Below, piece after piece: positions 1 through 7,652 of a stretch of DNA of 12,172 nucleotides. This stretch comes from Desulfobacula sp. GTDB taxonomy: Bacteria > Desulfobacterota > Desulfobacteria > Desulfobacterales > Desulfobacteraceae. The notes beneath the pieces were generated by a model. That model saw nothing but the letters and a program-made list of their open reading frames with translations, made no database searches and had not been told where the DNA came from. Each line of letters starts with the position of its first letter. The stretch's first letter is position 1. The stretch is taken from NCBI GenBank assembly GCA_023139225.1, contig JAGLNZ010000038.1, positions 1 through 12,172 of the forward strand, written 5' to 3'. A program made the translations under genes and the position numbers.

Positions 1-46
1 TGATCATCTCTCGCCAGTTCACATATGCAAGTTTTTCAGATGACAT
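1..46 (-). CDS. rpoA: RNA polymerase subunit alpha, N-terminal fragment
   Basis: Only the first 15 codons are in the window; the gene runs off the left edge. The reading begins MSSEKLAYVNWREMI. Alpha scaffolds RNA polymerase assembly through its N-terminal domain and contacts promoter UP elements and activators through its C-terminal domain, neither of which is visible here. The ATG at 46 is preceded by AGGAG at 53-57 with a 6-nt spacer, which supports the start. The gene follows rpsD after 47 nt, the usual alpha-operon position of rpoA. Identity rests on this position plus the short N-terminal match from memory to deltaproteobacterial alpha proteins; the gene after it (normally rplQ) is not visible. 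Confidence 0.85.
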   Translation of the reverse strand, partial: MSSEKLAYVNWREMI

Positions 47-93
47 TTATATCTCCTGAATAAATATTTGGATAAACCATATCAACGATCTGC

Positions 94-720
94 CTATTTT
101 GAATAAAGCTCTACAATTAATTGTTCCTGAATAGGAAGTGTAATATCTTCACGTACAGGAACCCCAACGACTTCGCCTTTAAAATTCTCTTTATTTATTT
201 CAAGCCATTGTGGAATACCGCGTCTTACAATGGCATCCAAAGAGTCTGAAATAGTTTGAATTTTCTTTGATTTCTCACGAAGTTCAATCACATCACCTTT
301 TTTCACCTGAAAAGACGGAATATTAACTTTTTTACCATTTACGGTAAAATGATTATGTCTTACAAAGTGTCTGCCCTGATTTCTGGAATTAACAAATCCC
401 ATTCTAAAAACAGTATTGTCAAGGCGCGTTTCCAAAAGGCTCAATAGGTTTGTACCTGTAATTCCTTTTTTTCTATCCGCTTTTTTGAAAGAAAGTCTGA
501 ATTGCTTTTCTGATATTCCGTAAAGCCTTCTGACTTTCTGTTTTTCTCTGAGCTGGATTCCGTAATCTGATAATTTACTTCTTCTCTGTCCATGCTGCCC
601 AGGGGGATAGCCTCTTCTATCAAAACTGCATTTATCTGAAAAGCATCTATCACCTTTCAAAAAAAGCTTCATATTTTCGCGTCTGCATTGCCGGCAAACA
701 GAACCTCTATAGCGTGACAA
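94..720 (-). CDS. rpsD: 30S ribosomal protein S4 (zinc-binding form)
   Basis: S4 (uS4, 208 aa) is a primary 16S rRNA-binding protein that starts assembly of the 5' domain and helps form the mRNA entry site. Residues 1-45 carry four cysteines (C9, C12, C26, C31) spaced as in the zinc-binding S4 type. The S4 RNA-binding domain spans about 98-160, with [11 protein letters not shown] and the [10 protein letters not shown] strand-loop. Length is normal. The start is TTG at 720, preceded by AAGGAG at 728-733 with a 7-nt spacer; no better start lies nearby and MSRYRG matches the family N-terminus. It lies between rpsK and rpoA. In E. coli S4 represses the alpha operon by binding its mRNA; whether it does so here cannot be seen. 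Confidence 0.98.
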   Translation of the reverse strand: MSRYRGSVCRQCRRENMKLFLKGDRCFSDKCSFDRRGYPPGQHGQRRSKLSDYGIQLREKQKVRRLYGISEKQFRLSFKKADRKKGITGTNLLSLLETRLDNTVFRMGFVNSRNQGRHFVRHNHFTVNGKKVNIPSFQVKKGDVIELREKSKKIQTISDSLDAIVRRGIPQWLEINKENFKGEVVGVPVREDITLPIQEQLIVELYSK

Positions 721-749
721 TATTTTTCTCCTTTATCAAACAGGTATTT

Positions 750-1145
750 TTATACTCTTCTTCTTTTTGGCGGACGGCACCCATTATGGGGAACCGGGGT
801 AACATCTTTGATCATGGATATAGTGAATCCAAGCGCATGCAATGCCCTTAAAGCAGATTCTCGACCAGGCCCCGGGCCTTTAACATATACGCCAATATTT
901 TTCATACCGTGCTCCATTGCTTTTGCACCGGCATCTTCTGCAACCAGTTTTGCGGCAAAAGGTGTACTTTTTCTTGAGCCTTTAAATCCCTGCCTGCCTG
1001 CACTGGACCATGAAATGGTATTTCCGTTTTCATCGGCAATTGTCACGATTGTATTATTAAAAGTTGATTGAATGTGCACAATGCCGGTAGAAATATTCTT
1101 TCTTACCCGTTTTTTGGATACAGCTTTTTTAGACTTTTTTGCCAT
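750..1145 (-). CDS. rpsK: 30S ribosomal protein S11
   Basis: S11 (uS11, 131 aa) sits on the 30S platform near the E site and helps shape the mRNA path. The basic N-terminus (residues 1-17) and the core from about 18 to 131 are intact, including [14 protein letters not shown] (89-102) and the C-terminal [13 protein letters not shown]. The Asn-Gly pair at 121-122 corresponds to the site that forms isoaspartate in E. coli S11 (known from that species; not demonstrable here). The ATG at 1145 has only a weak upstream AAGG (1157-1160) at an 11-nt spacer, so expression may depend on coupling to rpsM, which ends 26 nt upstream. It is followed by rpsD after 29 nt. Confidence 0.98.
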   Translation of the reverse strand: MAKKSKKAVSKKRVRKNISTGIVHIQSTFNNTIVTIADENGNTISWSSAGRQGFKGSRKSTPFAAKLVAEDAGAKAMEHGMKNIGVYVKGPGPGRESALRALHALGFTISMIKDVTPVPHNGCRPPKRRRV

Positions 1146-1171
1146 AATTAATAGTACCTTTTTAGATTATC

Positions 1172-1540
1172 CTACTTTTTCTTTTTAACCGCAGTCCTTT
1201 TTGGACCTTTTTTAGTTCTGGCGTTTGTACTGGTTCTCTGACCACGACAGGGAAGTCCTTTACGATGACGTAATCCTCTATAACATCCCAGGTCCATGAG
1301 TCTTTTAATATTCATGGATACTTCGCTTCTAAGTTCACCTTCAACCTTATACTCGGCATCAATGACTTTTCTGATGTTGTTAACCTGTTCTTCGGTCAGG
1401 TCATTTGCTTCTGTAGTAGGATCAATACCTGTTTTTTCAAGTATCAGCTTTGATCTGCTTGTGCCTATTCCATAGATATAGGTTAAAGCTATCCATGCAT
1501 GCTTATTTCTTGGTAAATCTACTCCTGCAATACGTGCCAA
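1172..1540 (-). CDS. rpsM: 30S ribosomal protein S13
   Basis: S13 (uS13, 122 aa) binds the 30S head and contacts the P-site tRNA and the L5 bridge on the 50S subunit. The [11 protein letters not shown]-terminus, the helix-two-turn-helix region with IYGIG (22-26), and the basic C-terminal signature starting [21 protein letters not shown] (from residue 88) are present. Length is normal. The start is TTG at 1540; the family N-terminus fits exactly and there is no alternative ATG in frame nearby. A purine-rich GGGGGAAAG upstream overlaps the rpmJ stop codon (1553-1555), so the two genes are probably translationally coupled. It opens the classic alpha-operon order S13-S11-S4-alpha. Confidence 0.98.
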   Translation of the reverse strand: MARIAGVDLPRNKHAWIALTYIYGIGTSRSKLILEKTGIDPTTEANDLTEEQVNNIRKVIDAEYKVEGELRSEVSMNIKRLMDLGCYRGLRHRKGLPCRGQRTSTNARTKKGPKRTAVKKKK

Positions 1541-1552
1541 ATTTCTTTCCCC

Positions 1553-1666
1553 CTATCCCTGCCTCTGTTTATGGCGTTTGTTAATACAAATAACTCTTAT
1601 GACACCACGTCTTTTTACAATTTTACAATCTCTACATATTTTTTTTACAGATGCTCTAACTTTCAT
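1553..1666 (-). CDS. rpmJ: 50S ribosomal protein L36 (zinc-binding)
   Basis: L36 (bL36, 37 aa) is the smallest ribosomal protein and stabilises 23S rRNA folding in the 50S subunit. The reading is [20 protein letters not shown] followed by [17 protein letters not shown] and TAG. Zinc ligands C11, C14, C27 and H32 are all in place, so this is the zinc-containing form. The ATG at 1666 is preferred over a second ATG four bases upstream in another frame: AGGAG at 1674-1678 gives a 7-nt spacer, and only this frame encodes L36. It sits between infA and rpsM, 12 nt before rpsM, as in many bacteria. Confidence 0.98.
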   Translation of the reverse strand: MKVRASVKKICRDCKIVKRRGVIRVICINKRHKQRQG

Positions 1667-1715
1667 CCATTTACTCCTAAACTAAAATTCTTTATATTAT
1701 ATAAAATTAATATAT

Positions 1716-1934
1716 TTATTTATATCTATATGTAATTCTGCCCCGGCTTAAATCATAAGGTGAAATTTCTACCGTCACCCTGTCACCTGGCAAAATCTTA
1801 ATAAAATGCATTCTCATTTTGCCTGAAATATGAGCAAGTAATACATGTTTATTTTCAAGCTCAACTTTGAACATGGCATTCGGCAGTGTTTCAAGTACTT
1901 TCCCGTCAACCTTGATGGCTTCTTCTTTTGCCAT
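1716..1934 (-). CDS. infA: translation initiation factor IF-1
   Basis: IF-1 (72 aa, the standard length) is a single OB-fold protein that occupies the 30S A site during initiation and assists IF-2 and IF-3. The typical sequence is seen: [20 protein letters not shown] at the N-terminus, [19 protein letters not shown] (35-53), and the ending RGRITYRYK. The ATG at 1934 has TAAGGAG upstream (GGAG at 1947-1950) at a rather long 12-nt spacer. It lies 36 nt after secY and 49 nt before rpmJ. The adk and map genes that often lie between secY and infA are absent. Confidence 0.98.
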   Translation of the reverse strand: MAKEEAIKVDGKVLETLPNAMFKVELENKHVLLAHISGKMRMHFIKILPGDRVTVEISPYDLSRGRITYRYK

Positions 1935-1970
1935 AGTTATATTAATCTCCTTAGGTTTAGAACGTTTTAA

Positions 1971-3290
1971 TCAGGACCTGCCTTTAATTTTTTTGGAACC
2001 GGATCTTCCCAAAAATCCATCATAATTACCTGTAATCAGATGGGATTCAATCTGGGAAATAGTATCAATTGACACACCCACTACAATCAAAAGGGCTGTG
2101 CCCCCAAAATAAAACGGGATATTAAATTTACTCATCAAAAAGGTTGGCAAAACACAAACAGCAGACACATAGATTGCACCTCCGAGTGTAATTCGTGTCA
2201 ATACTTTATCGATATACTCAGACGTTCTTTTACCTGGCCTGATTCCAGGAATATATCCGCCATTCTTTTTCATATTTTCGGCAACATCTTCCGGGTTAAA
2301 CTGTACCGCTGTATAGAAAAAACAAAAGAAAATAATAAATCCTATATAAAGAAGATAGTACCAAACCGTTCCCGGGCTGAACATGGCTGCCACTGTTTTC
2401 ATGATCGGCATATTGATAAACTGTGCCAAAGTTGTCGGAAACATAATGATTGAAGATGCAAAAATAGGCGGTATAACACCGGCAGTATTAATTTTTAACG
2501 GAAGATGCGAGGTTTGCCCCCCATACATCTTTCGACCCACAACACGCTTGGCATAATGGACCGGTATTCGCCGCTGAGCCTGCTCCATATAAATAATGGC
2601 AGCAATAACGGCGACCATTAAAACAACGAGGATAATAATTGCAAAAATTCCCATTTCACCGGTTGTCATAAGCCGAGCCGTGTTTCCCATTGCAGATGGC
2701 ATACTTGCAACAATACCTGCAAAAATAATCAGGGAAATACCGTTTCCAATTCCTCTTTCGGTAATCTGTTCTCCAAGCCACATGATAAATGAAGTACCGG
2801 CTGTAAGCGTAATGATGGTGACAAGTCTGAAACCCCAGCCGGGATAAGGGACAATATCAATACCAGCGGGTGAGCTCATGGATTCAAGCCCAACACTGAT
2901 ACCCAACCCCTGGATAATGCTCAGCAACACTGTTCCATATCTTGTATACTGGGTTTTCTTTTTACGACCTGCGTCACCCTCTTTTTTAAGCTGTTCAAGG
3001 TGCGGTACAACTACCGTCATCAGCTCTAAAATAATAGAAGCACTGATATAAGGCATAATTCCTAATGCGAATATGGAAAATCTTTCCAATGCACCACCTG
3101 AGAACATATTGAACATTGAAAACAACGTTCCTTCAGCTGCTGCAAAAAAAGAGGAAAGTGCTGCACCGTTAACCCCGGGTGTGGGAACGTGAATACCGAT
3201 ACGGTAAACAAACAGCAATGCTAATGTAATGAAAATCTTTCTTTTAAGCTCAGGAAGTTTAAATAAATTCTGGTAGCTGCTCTCGATCAT
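1971..3290 (-). CDS. secY: Sec translocon channel subunit SecY
   Basis: SecY (439 aa, normal length) forms the protein-conducting channel of the inner-membrane SecYEG complex, used by SecA-driven export and by SRP-targeted membrane proteins. About ten membrane segments can be read: near 17-35, 74-94, 117-137, 154-176, 183-203, 214-234, 268-290, 308-330, 365-385 and 393-412. The plug and TM2 region includes FALGIMPYISASIILELM (74-91). Cytoplasmic loops include RRIPVHYAKR (240-249), in the C4 loop, and GIRPGKRTSEYID (349-361), in the C5 loop that contacts SecA and the ribosome. The ATG at 3290 has an AAGGA site upstream. It follows rplO after 31 nt, the conserved spc position, so channel synthesis is tied to ribosome synthesis. 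The stop is TGA, unlike many neighbours. Confidence 0.98.
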   Translation of the reverse strand: MIESSYQNLFKLPELKRKIFITLALLFVYRIGIHVPTPGVNGAALSSFFAAAEGTLFSMFNMFSGGALERFSIFALGIMPYISASIILELMTVVVPHLEQLKKEGDAGRKKKTQYTRYGTVLLSIIQGLGISVGLESMSSPAGIDIVPYPGWGFRLVTIITLTAGTSFIMWLGEQITERGIGNGISLIIFAGIVASMPSAMGNTARLMTTGEMGIFAIIILVVLMVAVIAAIIYMEQAQRRIPVHYAKRVVGRKMYGGQTSHLPLKINTAGVIPPIFASSIIMFPTTLAQFINMPIMKTVAAMFSPGTVWYYLLYIGFIIFFCFFYTAVQFNPEDVAENMKKNGGYIPGIRPGKRTSEYIDKVLTRITLGGAIYVSAVCVLPTFLMSKFNIPFYFGGTALLIVVGVSIDTISQIESHLITGNYDGFLGRSGSKKIKGRS

Positions 3291-3321
3291 TTATTGATTC
3301 CTTACATCACTTCTATTAATG

Positions 3322-3756
3322 TTATTCTATACTTCCACCGGCAGATTCAATTTTTTCTTTGGCAGTTTTGGAAACAAGAATATTTTTTAAAGAAAATTTC
3401 TTGGTTGTTTCACCCAGGCCAAGGATTTTAACGCCATCAACACGGCCTTTTACTATTCCGACTTCTCTTAAGGCATCAATATCAATGGTTGACCCATCTT
3501 CAAATCTATCCAGATCTCTTACATTTAAAACAGCATTCTTTGTTTTAAATATATTGAAAAATCCTCTTTTTGGAAGCCTTCTGTAAATCGGCATCTGACC
3601 GCCTTCAAATCCGGGTCTTACATTGCCGCCTGATCTTGCTTTAAGACCTTTATGGCCGCGTGTACTTGTTTTGCCCATACCGGATCCCGGGCCTCTTCCT
3701 ACTTTCTTCCTGTTTTTTCTAGACCCTTGGGCAGGTGCTAAATCATGAAGCTGCAT
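3322..3756 (-). CDS. rplO: 50S ribosomal protein L15
   Basis: L15 (uL15, 144 aa) is a late-assembling 50S protein with a long glycine- and arginine-rich N-terminal extension reaching into 23S rRNA. The extension has KKVGRGPGSGMGKTSTRGHKG (17-37) and RSGGNVRPGFEGGQMPIYRR (41-60); the compact C-terminal domain follows, including VKILGLGE. The ATG at 3756 comes one base after the rpmD stop codon, and its ribosome site GAGGAGGTG lies inside the end of rpmD, so the two genes should be translationally coupled. Next is secY, 31 nt on. Confidence 0.98.
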   Translation of the reverse strand: MQLHDLAPAQGSRKNRKKVGRGPGSGMGKTSTRGHKGLKARSGGNVRPGFEGGQMPIYRRLPKRGFFNIFKTKNAVLNVRDLDRFEDGSTIDIDALREVGIVKGRVDGVKILGLGETTKKFSLKNILVSKTAKEKIESAGGSIE

Positions 3757-3757
3757 A

Positions 3758-3940
3758 TTACACCTCCTCTACTTTCACGAGATGTGAAACTTTTTTAACC
3801 TGTCCCCAAATCACAGGATCAGCATTATGTTCAACAGTATGATTCATTTTTCTCAATCCTAGGGAACGAATAATCCGACCATGTTTAGCAGGTCTTCCTA
3901 TGGTGCTTTTAATTTGCGTAATTCTAATTCTATCAGCCAT
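3758..3940 (-). CDS. rpmD: 50S ribosomal protein L30
   Basis: L30 (uL30, 60 aa, the bacterial short form) is a small ferredoxin-like-fold protein on the 50S subunit. The family pattern is visible: RIRITQIKSTIGRPAKH (4-20), RSLGLRKMNHTVEH (25-38) and the ending KKVSHLVKVEEV. The ATG at 3940 has AAGGA about nine bases upstream, partly formed by the tandem TAATAA at the end of rpsE. The gene lies between rpsE (13 nt upstream) and rplO (1 nt downstream). Its last codons also contain the rplO ribosome binding site. Confidence 0.97.
   Translation of the reverse strand: MADRIRITQIKSTIGRPAKHGRIIRSLGLRKMNHTVEHNADPVIWGQVKKVSHLVKVEEV
3761..3769 (-). promoter_or_regulatory. rplO ribosome binding site inside rpmD
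   Basis: The minus-strand sequence GAGGAGGTG lies in the last rpmD codons (VEEV) just before its TAA stop. It is a strong Shine-Dalgarno match close to the rplO ATG at 3756. With a 1-nt gap between the genes, ribosomes finishing L30 can re-initiate on L15, which suggests equal production of the two proteins. The match is seen; the coupling is inferred. Confidence 0.85.
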
Positions 3941-3953
3941 TTTTCAGTCCTTA

Positions 3954-4448
3954 TTAAATATCTTCAGGTCTAAGACCACGACGTTTTGCCACTTCTTCTT
4001 TTGAACAAAGTGATAAAAGCCCTGCCATTGTTGCCCGGACAATATTCTGAGTGTTATGGGTTCCGATACATTTTGTCAGGATATCCGTAACACCGACTGC
4101 CTCAAGAACCGCACGTATCCCGCCACCTGCTATCAAACCCGTACCAGGAGATGCCGGTTTAAGCAATACCCGGCCGGCACCTGCTTTGCCGACAACCTCA
4201 AAGGGAATCGTTCCATCAAGTAAAGAAACTTTGACCATATTTCTTTTTGCTTTTTCCATGCCTTTTTTAATTGCTTCGGGCACCTCTTTTGCTTTTCCAA
4301 GGCCGTAACCGACACTGCCCTCACCGTCACCAACAACAACAAGTGCACTAAAGCTAAAGTTTCTGCCACCTTTAACCACTTTTGCAACACGATTGATCCT
4401 GACGACCTTATCAATTAATCCATTATCTTCCATCTGCTGTCTTGCCAA
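3954..4448 (-). CDS. rpsE: 30S ribosomal protein S5
   Basis: S5 (uS5, 164 aa) lies on the back of the 30S subunit near the decoding site and affects accuracy and spectinomycin binding. The N-terminal dsRNA-binding-like domain (about 10-76) holds [20 protein letters not shown] (20-39) with the spectinomycin-loop residues, followed by [16 protein letters not shown]. The C-terminal domain holds [20 protein letters not shown] (97-116). No resistance-type deletion is seen in the loop. The start is TTG at 4448, with GGAGG at 4456-4460 and a 7-nt spacer; the next in-frame ATG (Met6) would remove the site and has none of its own. It ends in tandem stops TAATAA. Confidence 0.98.
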   Translation of the reverse strand: MARQQMEDNGLIDKVVRINRVAKVVKGGRNFSFSALVVVGDGEGSVGYGLGKAKEVPEAIKKGMEKAKRNMVKVSLLDGTIPFEVVGKAGAGRVLLKPASPGTGLIAGGGIRAVLEAVGVTDILTKCIGTHNTQNIVRATMAGLLSLCSKEEVAKRRGLRPEDI

Positions 4449-4466
4449 GGGTGTTCCTCCAAATTT

Positions 4467-4835
4467 TTAAAAATTCAATCCGGCTTCGCGAGCTCCATCT
4501 GAAAGCGATTTGATGCGGCCATGATATAAAAATCCATTCCTGTCCAGGACTACTTTTGTAATTCCCTTATCAAGAGCTCTTTTGCCGATAAGGCTTCCAA
4601 TAGTTTTCGCAATTTCTGCCTTTTTGCCCTCTACCTTATTGTCCTTGAATTCCTTATCAAGGGTAGATGCAGATACAAGTGTAACCCCTTTAGTATCATC
4701 AATGATCTGGGCGTAAATATGCTTTGAACTTCTGAACACGCTCAATCTTGGGCGATCCTGGCTGCCAAAAATATTTTTTCTGATTCTTTTTTTTCTCTTA
4801 AGCCTTGATACAAGCCTTGGTGATGTATTTCCCAT
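4467..4835 (-). CDS. rplR: 50S ribosomal protein L18
   Basis: L18 (uL18, 122 aa) binds 5S rRNA together with L5 and helps place it in the central protuberance. The basic N-terminal tail (residues 6-21, rich in Arg and Lys) precedes [20 protein letters not shown] (27-46), LVSAST (53-58) and the C-terminal [20 protein letters not shown]. Length is normal. The ATG at 4835 is preceded by a purine-rich AAAGGTGGGAA at a fairly long distance. It lies 20 nt after rplF and 18 nt before rpsE, the usual spc order. Confidence 0.98.
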   Translation of the reverse strand: MGNTSPRLVSRLKRKKRIRKNIFGSQDRPRLSVFRSSKHIYAQIIDDTKGVTLVSASTLDKEFKDNKVEGKKAEIAKTIGSLIGKRALDKGITKVVLDRNGFLYHGRIKSLSDGAREAGLNF

Positions 4836-4855
4836 AATCTTTATATTCCCACCTT

Positions 4856-5398
4856 TTATTCCTTACCTGCAGTCTTACCAGCTTTTCTGATAATTCTTTC
4901 ACCAGCATACATAATGCCTTTGCCTTTGTAAGGCTCGGGAGGTCTAAGATCTCTTATGTTTGCTGCCGTCTGGCCAAGAAGCTCCTTATCAATACCCGAC
5001 AAAGTAATTTGTGTGTTCTTCTCTACATTTGCTTGAATTCCATCAGGAATTTGAAAATCAACAGGATTGGAATATCCTACATTGAGTATAAGGCTTTTAC
5101 CTTTTACTTCTGCACGATAACCAATACCGGAAAGAACAAGCTTTTTCTCATACCCGTTTGTAACCCCTGTTACCATATTGGAAATAAGGGATCTGAATAA
5201 TCCTTGCAAAGCAACTTTCTTCTTATTACTTGTATCTGTACTAACAGTGACTACACTATCATTAATATCGATTTTAATAGCCGGGTGCAATTCACGTTCA
5301 AGATTACCTTTGGGTCCTTTGATGGAAATGACATTCCCATTTAAAGCAAACTGGACCTTATCTGGAAGCTGAACCGGCTTTTTCCCTATTCTAGACAT
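4856..5398 (-). CDS. rplF: 50S ribosomal protein L6
   Basis: L6 (uL6, 180 aa) binds 23S rRNA near the sarcin-ricin loop and the factor-binding site. It has two related domains, about 1-82 and 83-180. [15 protein letters not shown] opens the protein, [14 protein letters not shown] (28-41) lies in domain 1, and the family signature [10 protein letters not shown] (153-162) with [12 protein letters not shown] closes domain 2. Length is normal. The ATG at 5398 follows an AGGAG site. It lies 14 nt after rpsH and 20 nt before rplR. Confidence 0.98.
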   Translation of the reverse strand: MSRIGKKPVQLPDKVQFALNGNVISIKGPKGNLERELHPAIKIDINDSVVTVSTDTSNKKKVALQGLFRSLISNMVTGVTNGYEKKLVLSGIGYRAEVKGKSLILNVGYSNPVDFQIPDGIQANVEKNTQITLSGIDKELLGQTAANIRDLRPPEPYKGKGIMYAGERIIRKAGKTAGKE

Positions 5399-5412
5399 AT
5401 ATTACTCCTGTA

Positions 5413-5811
5413 CTACCATACGTTACAAAGAATTTCACCGCCGACGTTCGCTTCTATAGCCTGCTTATCTGTCATCAACCCTTTTGAGGTTGAGACAATT
5501 GATATGCCCAGGCCATTTAAAACCGGCTTAATTTGTTTTGATTTATAGTAAACCCTGCAAGAAGGCTTACTCACTCTTTCAATTCCAAAAATTGTGGGCT
5601 GACTCTCAGATACATATTTTAAATAGACACGAACTACCCCTTGTGTCTCATTCTCAAGAAATTTAAAATCCTTGATATATCCTTGCTCTTTAAGCACCCG
5701 CACCATTTCCAGCTTAATCTTTGATCCGGGGATATCCACTTTAGCAAACCCTGCCTTACCACCATTTCTTATGATTGTGAGCATGTCTGCAATTGGATCA
5801 CTAATTGCCAT
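5413..5811 (-). CDS. rpsH: 30S ribosomal protein S8
   Basis: S8 (uS8, 132 aa) is a primary binder of 16S rRNA helix 21 in the central domain. MAISDPIADMLTIIRNG opens the N-terminal domain; the C-terminal signature GLGISIVSTSKGLMTDKQ (100-117) followed by AIEANVGGE is intact. In E. coli S8 represses the spc operon by binding mRNA near the rplE start; the short rplX-rplE gap here (24 nt) shows no obvious copy of that site. The ATG at 5811 has TAAGGAG upstream. The gap to rpsN is 52 nt, among the largest in the window, AT-rich and without a clear hairpin. Confidence 0.98.
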   Translation of the reverse strand: MAISDPIADMLTIIRNGGKAGFAKVDIPGSKIKLEMVRVLKEQGYIKDFKFLENETQGVVRVYLKYVSESQPTIFGIERVSKPSCRVYYKSKQIKPVLNGLGISIVSTSKGLMTDKQAIEANVGGEILCNVW

Positions 5812-5863
5812 TTTAAAATCTCCTTAAAATCCGCTGATATAATTTTTTTTCTAATTTGTAAGA

Positions 5864-6049
5864 TTACCAACTTGATTTGGTAACACCCGGAAGCTTGCCT
5901 TCTGATGCAAGCGTCCTAAAACAAATTCTGCAAATACCAGCTTTTCTAATAAATCCTCTTGGTCTACCGCATAAGGGGCATCTGTTATAAGAACGTACTG
6001 AAAACTTAGGTTTTCTTTGCGCCTTTGCGATTAAAGCTTTTTTAGCCAA
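5864..6049 (-). CDS. rpsN: 30S ribosomal protein S14, type Z (zinc-binding)
   Basis: S14 (uS14, 61 aa) helps assemble the 30S head. This is the short zinc form: ligands C24, C27, C40 and C43 lie in [20 protein letters not shown] (22-41) and the following ICF, and the C-terminus GVTKSSW is typical. I place the start at TTG 6049, giving [10 protein letters not shown], because AAGGAGG at 6055-6061 lies 5 nt upstream and the length then equals the 61-aa family standard. An in-frame ATG at 6091 would add 14 residues that resemble no S14 protein, overlap rplE and bury the ribosome site inside the gene. It lies 19 nt after rplE. Confidence 0.95.
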   Translation of the reverse strand: MAKKALIAKAQRKPKFSVRSYNRCPLCGRPRGFIRKAGICRICFRTLASEGKLPGVTKSSW

Positions 6050-6054
6050 GCCTT

Positions 6055-6061
6055 CCTCCTT
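6055..6061 (-). promoter_or_regulatory. rpsN ribosome binding site that fixes a TTG start
   Basis: AAGGAGG on the minus strand is a near-perfect complement of the 16S rRNA 3' end. It lies 5 nt before the TTG at 6049 and just after the rplE stop (6069-6071). It decides the rpsN start in favour of TTG over the upstream in-frame ATG at 6091. Confidence 0.9.
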
Positions 6062-6068
6062 AAGATCC

Positions 6069-6608
6069 TTAATTTTTGAAAGGCATCCCAAAAAATTTCA
6101 GGAGCGCTTTGCCTTCCTCATCAGTTTTAGCTGTCGTTACAATAGTAATATTAAGACCTTTGATACTATCGGTCTTATCGTATTCAATTTCAGGGAATAT
6201 AATGTGCTCTGTAATTCCAAGGGTATAATTACCCCTGCCGTCTAAAGCTTTTCCTGATATTCCTCGAAAGTCCCTGACACGTGGTAAAGCAATATTCACA
6301 AGTCTGTCAAAAAAATCGAACATTTTTTCACGACGCAGGGTAACCTTGCACCCGATGGGCAGGTCAGCACGAAGTTTAAAATTTGCAATCGGTTTTTTAG
6401 CTCTTGTAATTACCGGTTTCTGGCCCGCGATCAACGCCAGTTCAGCAGCTGCCGAATCAACGATCTTTGGGTTTCTGACCGCTTCTCCAAGTCCCATGTT
6501 TAATACAATTTTTTCTAACTTAGGCACCTGAAATTCATTCTTGTAATTAAAGGTTTCCTTAAGCTTGGGAACAACCTCGTTTATATATTTTTCCTTAAGA
6601 GTTGACAT
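6069..6608 (-). CDS. rplE: 50S ribosomal protein L5
   Basis: L5 (uL5, 179 aa) binds 5S rRNA in the central protuberance and contacts S13 and the P-site tRNA. Family features run in order: N-terminal helix [12 protein letters not shown] (5-16), [14 protein letters not shown] (30-43), [20 protein letters not shown] (61-80), [12 protein letters not shown] (108-119) and the C-terminal FGMPF. Length is normal. The ATG at 6608 is preceded by GGAGAG. It lies between rplX (24 nt upstream) and rpsN (19 nt downstream). Confidence 0.98.
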   Translation of the reverse strand: MSTLKEKYINEVVPKLKETFNYKNEFQVPKLEKIVLNMGLGEAVRNPKIVDSAAAELALIAGQKPVITRAKKPIANFKLRADLPIGCKVTLRREKMFDFFDRLVNIALPRVRDFRGISGKALDGRGNYTLGITEHIIFPEIEYDKTDSIKGLNITIVTTAKTDEEGKALLKFFGMPFKN

Positions 6609-6632
6609 GTATTCTTCTCTCCGCCTTTGGTC

Positions 6633-6962
6633 TTAAGAATCTATCTGCTGGTCGCATTTTTTGCAGATTCTGACCCGTTTTCCATCTTCCAATATTTTTA
6701 TTCCAATCCTTGTCGGTTTTACACATGAATTACACATAATCATAAGATTGGAAGTATTCATCGGCATGGTTTTTTCCACGATGCCGCCCTGTGGATTCGC
6801 CTGTGTCGGTTTCTGATGAACTTTAACAACATTAATATTTTCTACAATGACTCGGTTGGTTTTTTTAACAACCTTCAGCACTTTACCGATTTTACCTTTA
6901 TCTTTACCGGTCAGTACTTTAACCTTATCATCTTTTTTAAGTCTTATTTTCATAGTTTCCAT
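6633..6962 (-). CDS. rplX: 50S ribosomal protein L24 with CxxC pairs
   Basis: L24 (uL24, 109 aa) is an assembly-initiator protein that binds the 5' end of 23S rRNA near the peptide exit. The KOW motif region is KVKVLTGKDKGKIGKVLKV (13-31), followed by NVVKVHQKPTQANPQGGI (44-61). The C-terminal part carries two CxxC pairs (C77/C80 and C100/C103) that would form a zinc knuckle, known in a subset of bacterial L24 proteins. Two in-frame ATGs lie at 6962 and 6953; a weak GGGGA at 6972-6976 favours 6962, though MKIRLKKDD from the second start looks more like the family. The start is therefore uncertain by three codons. Confidence 0.97.
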   Translation of the reverse strand: METMKIRLKKDDKVKVLTGKDKGKIGKVLKVVKKTNRVIVENINVVKVHQKPTQANPQGGIVEKTMPMNTSNLMIMCNSCVKPTRIGIKILEDGKRVRICKKCDQQIDS

Positions 6963-6989
6963 AAGAATTTTTCCCCAAAACCCTAATAA

Positions 6990-7358
6990 TTAAAGCACAT
7001 CAGGAGCCAGAGAGACGATTTTCATAAATCTTTTTGCCCTTAACTCTCTTGCTACCGGACCAAAGATACGCGTTCCCACCGGTTCATTAGTTTTTGATAA
7101 AACTACAGCTGAATTATCATCAAACCGAATCATTGAGCCATCGGGTCTGGATATTTCCTTCCTGGTTCTGACGATCACCGCCTGAACAATGTCACCCTTG
7201 CCCACTTTTGCATTGGGAATAGCTTCCTTAACAGAACAGGTGATGATATCGCCAATGCTGGCATAACGTCTTCTGGAGCCGCCAAGTACCTTGATGCAGT
7301 ATAGTTCCTTTGCACCGGAGTTGTCTGCTACAGTTAATCTGCTTTCACTCTGAATCAT
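6990..7358 (-). CDS. rplN: 50S ribosomal protein L14
   Basis: L14 (uL14, 122 aa, the standard length) lies at the subunit interface, contributes to an intersubunit bridge and is a contact for the silencing factor RsfS in bacteria studied. [19 protein letters not shown] (1-19), [14 protein letters not shown] (24-37), [19 protein letters not shown] (64-82) and FGPVARELR (99-107) match the family throughout. The ATG at 7358 has GAGGAG upstream. It lies 16 nt after rpsQ and 27 nt before rplX, and opens the classic spc order. Confidence 0.98.
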   Translation of the reverse strand: MIQSESRLTVADNSGAKELYCIKVLGGSRRRYASIGDIITCSVKEAIPNAKVGKGDIVQAVIVRTRKEISRPDGSMIRFDDNSAVVLSKTNEPVGTRIFGPVARELRAKRFMKIVSLAPDVL

Positions 7359-7374
7359 TTCTCAACTCCTCTAA

Positions 7375-7635
7375 TCAAACAGCCTTTTTGACGATTTCAC
7401 CGACTCTGAAACGTTTCAGCTTGCTCAAAGGTCTGGTCTCGATGATTTTAACAGTATCACCGATTCGGCAAATATTTTTCTCGTCATGAGCCTGATATTT
7501 TTTATACTGTTTCATGAATTTTTTATAAACCCTGTGCTGAACAAATCTTTCAACCTGAACAACAACTGATTTATCCATTTTATCTGATACAATAAGACCT
7601 ATCAGCTCTCTTTTATTTTTTTGAATATTTTCCAT
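7375..7635 (-). CDS. rpsQ: 30S ribosomal protein S17
   Basis: S17 (uS17, 86 aa) is a primary 16S rRNA-binding protein with an OB fold in the 30S body. The pattern [20 protein letters not shown] (9-28), [20 protein letters not shown] (49-68) and [14 protein letters not shown] (69-82) is characteristic. The ATG at 7635 has only a weak upstream purine stretch (GCGAAGAT), the poorest ribosome site among the genes here. With 17 nt from the rpmC stop, translation probably depends on coupling to rpmC. Confidence 0.98.
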   Translation of the reverse strand: MENIQKNKRELIGLIVSDKMDKSVVVQVERFVQHRVYKKFMKQYKKYQAHDEKNICRIGDTVKIIETRPLSKLKRFRVGEIVKKAV

Positions 7636-7652
7636 AGTAGTATCTTCGCAAA

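Noticed and set aside
4133..4414. 93-codon minus-strand frame inside rpsE
   Set aside because: It is an alternate-frame reading of the S5 gene; the S5 frame is conserved throughout, so this frame is accidental.
6609..6632. Possible S8 repressor site before rplE, as in E. coli
   Set aside because: The gap is only 24 nt and no helix-21-like structure could be recognised by eye.
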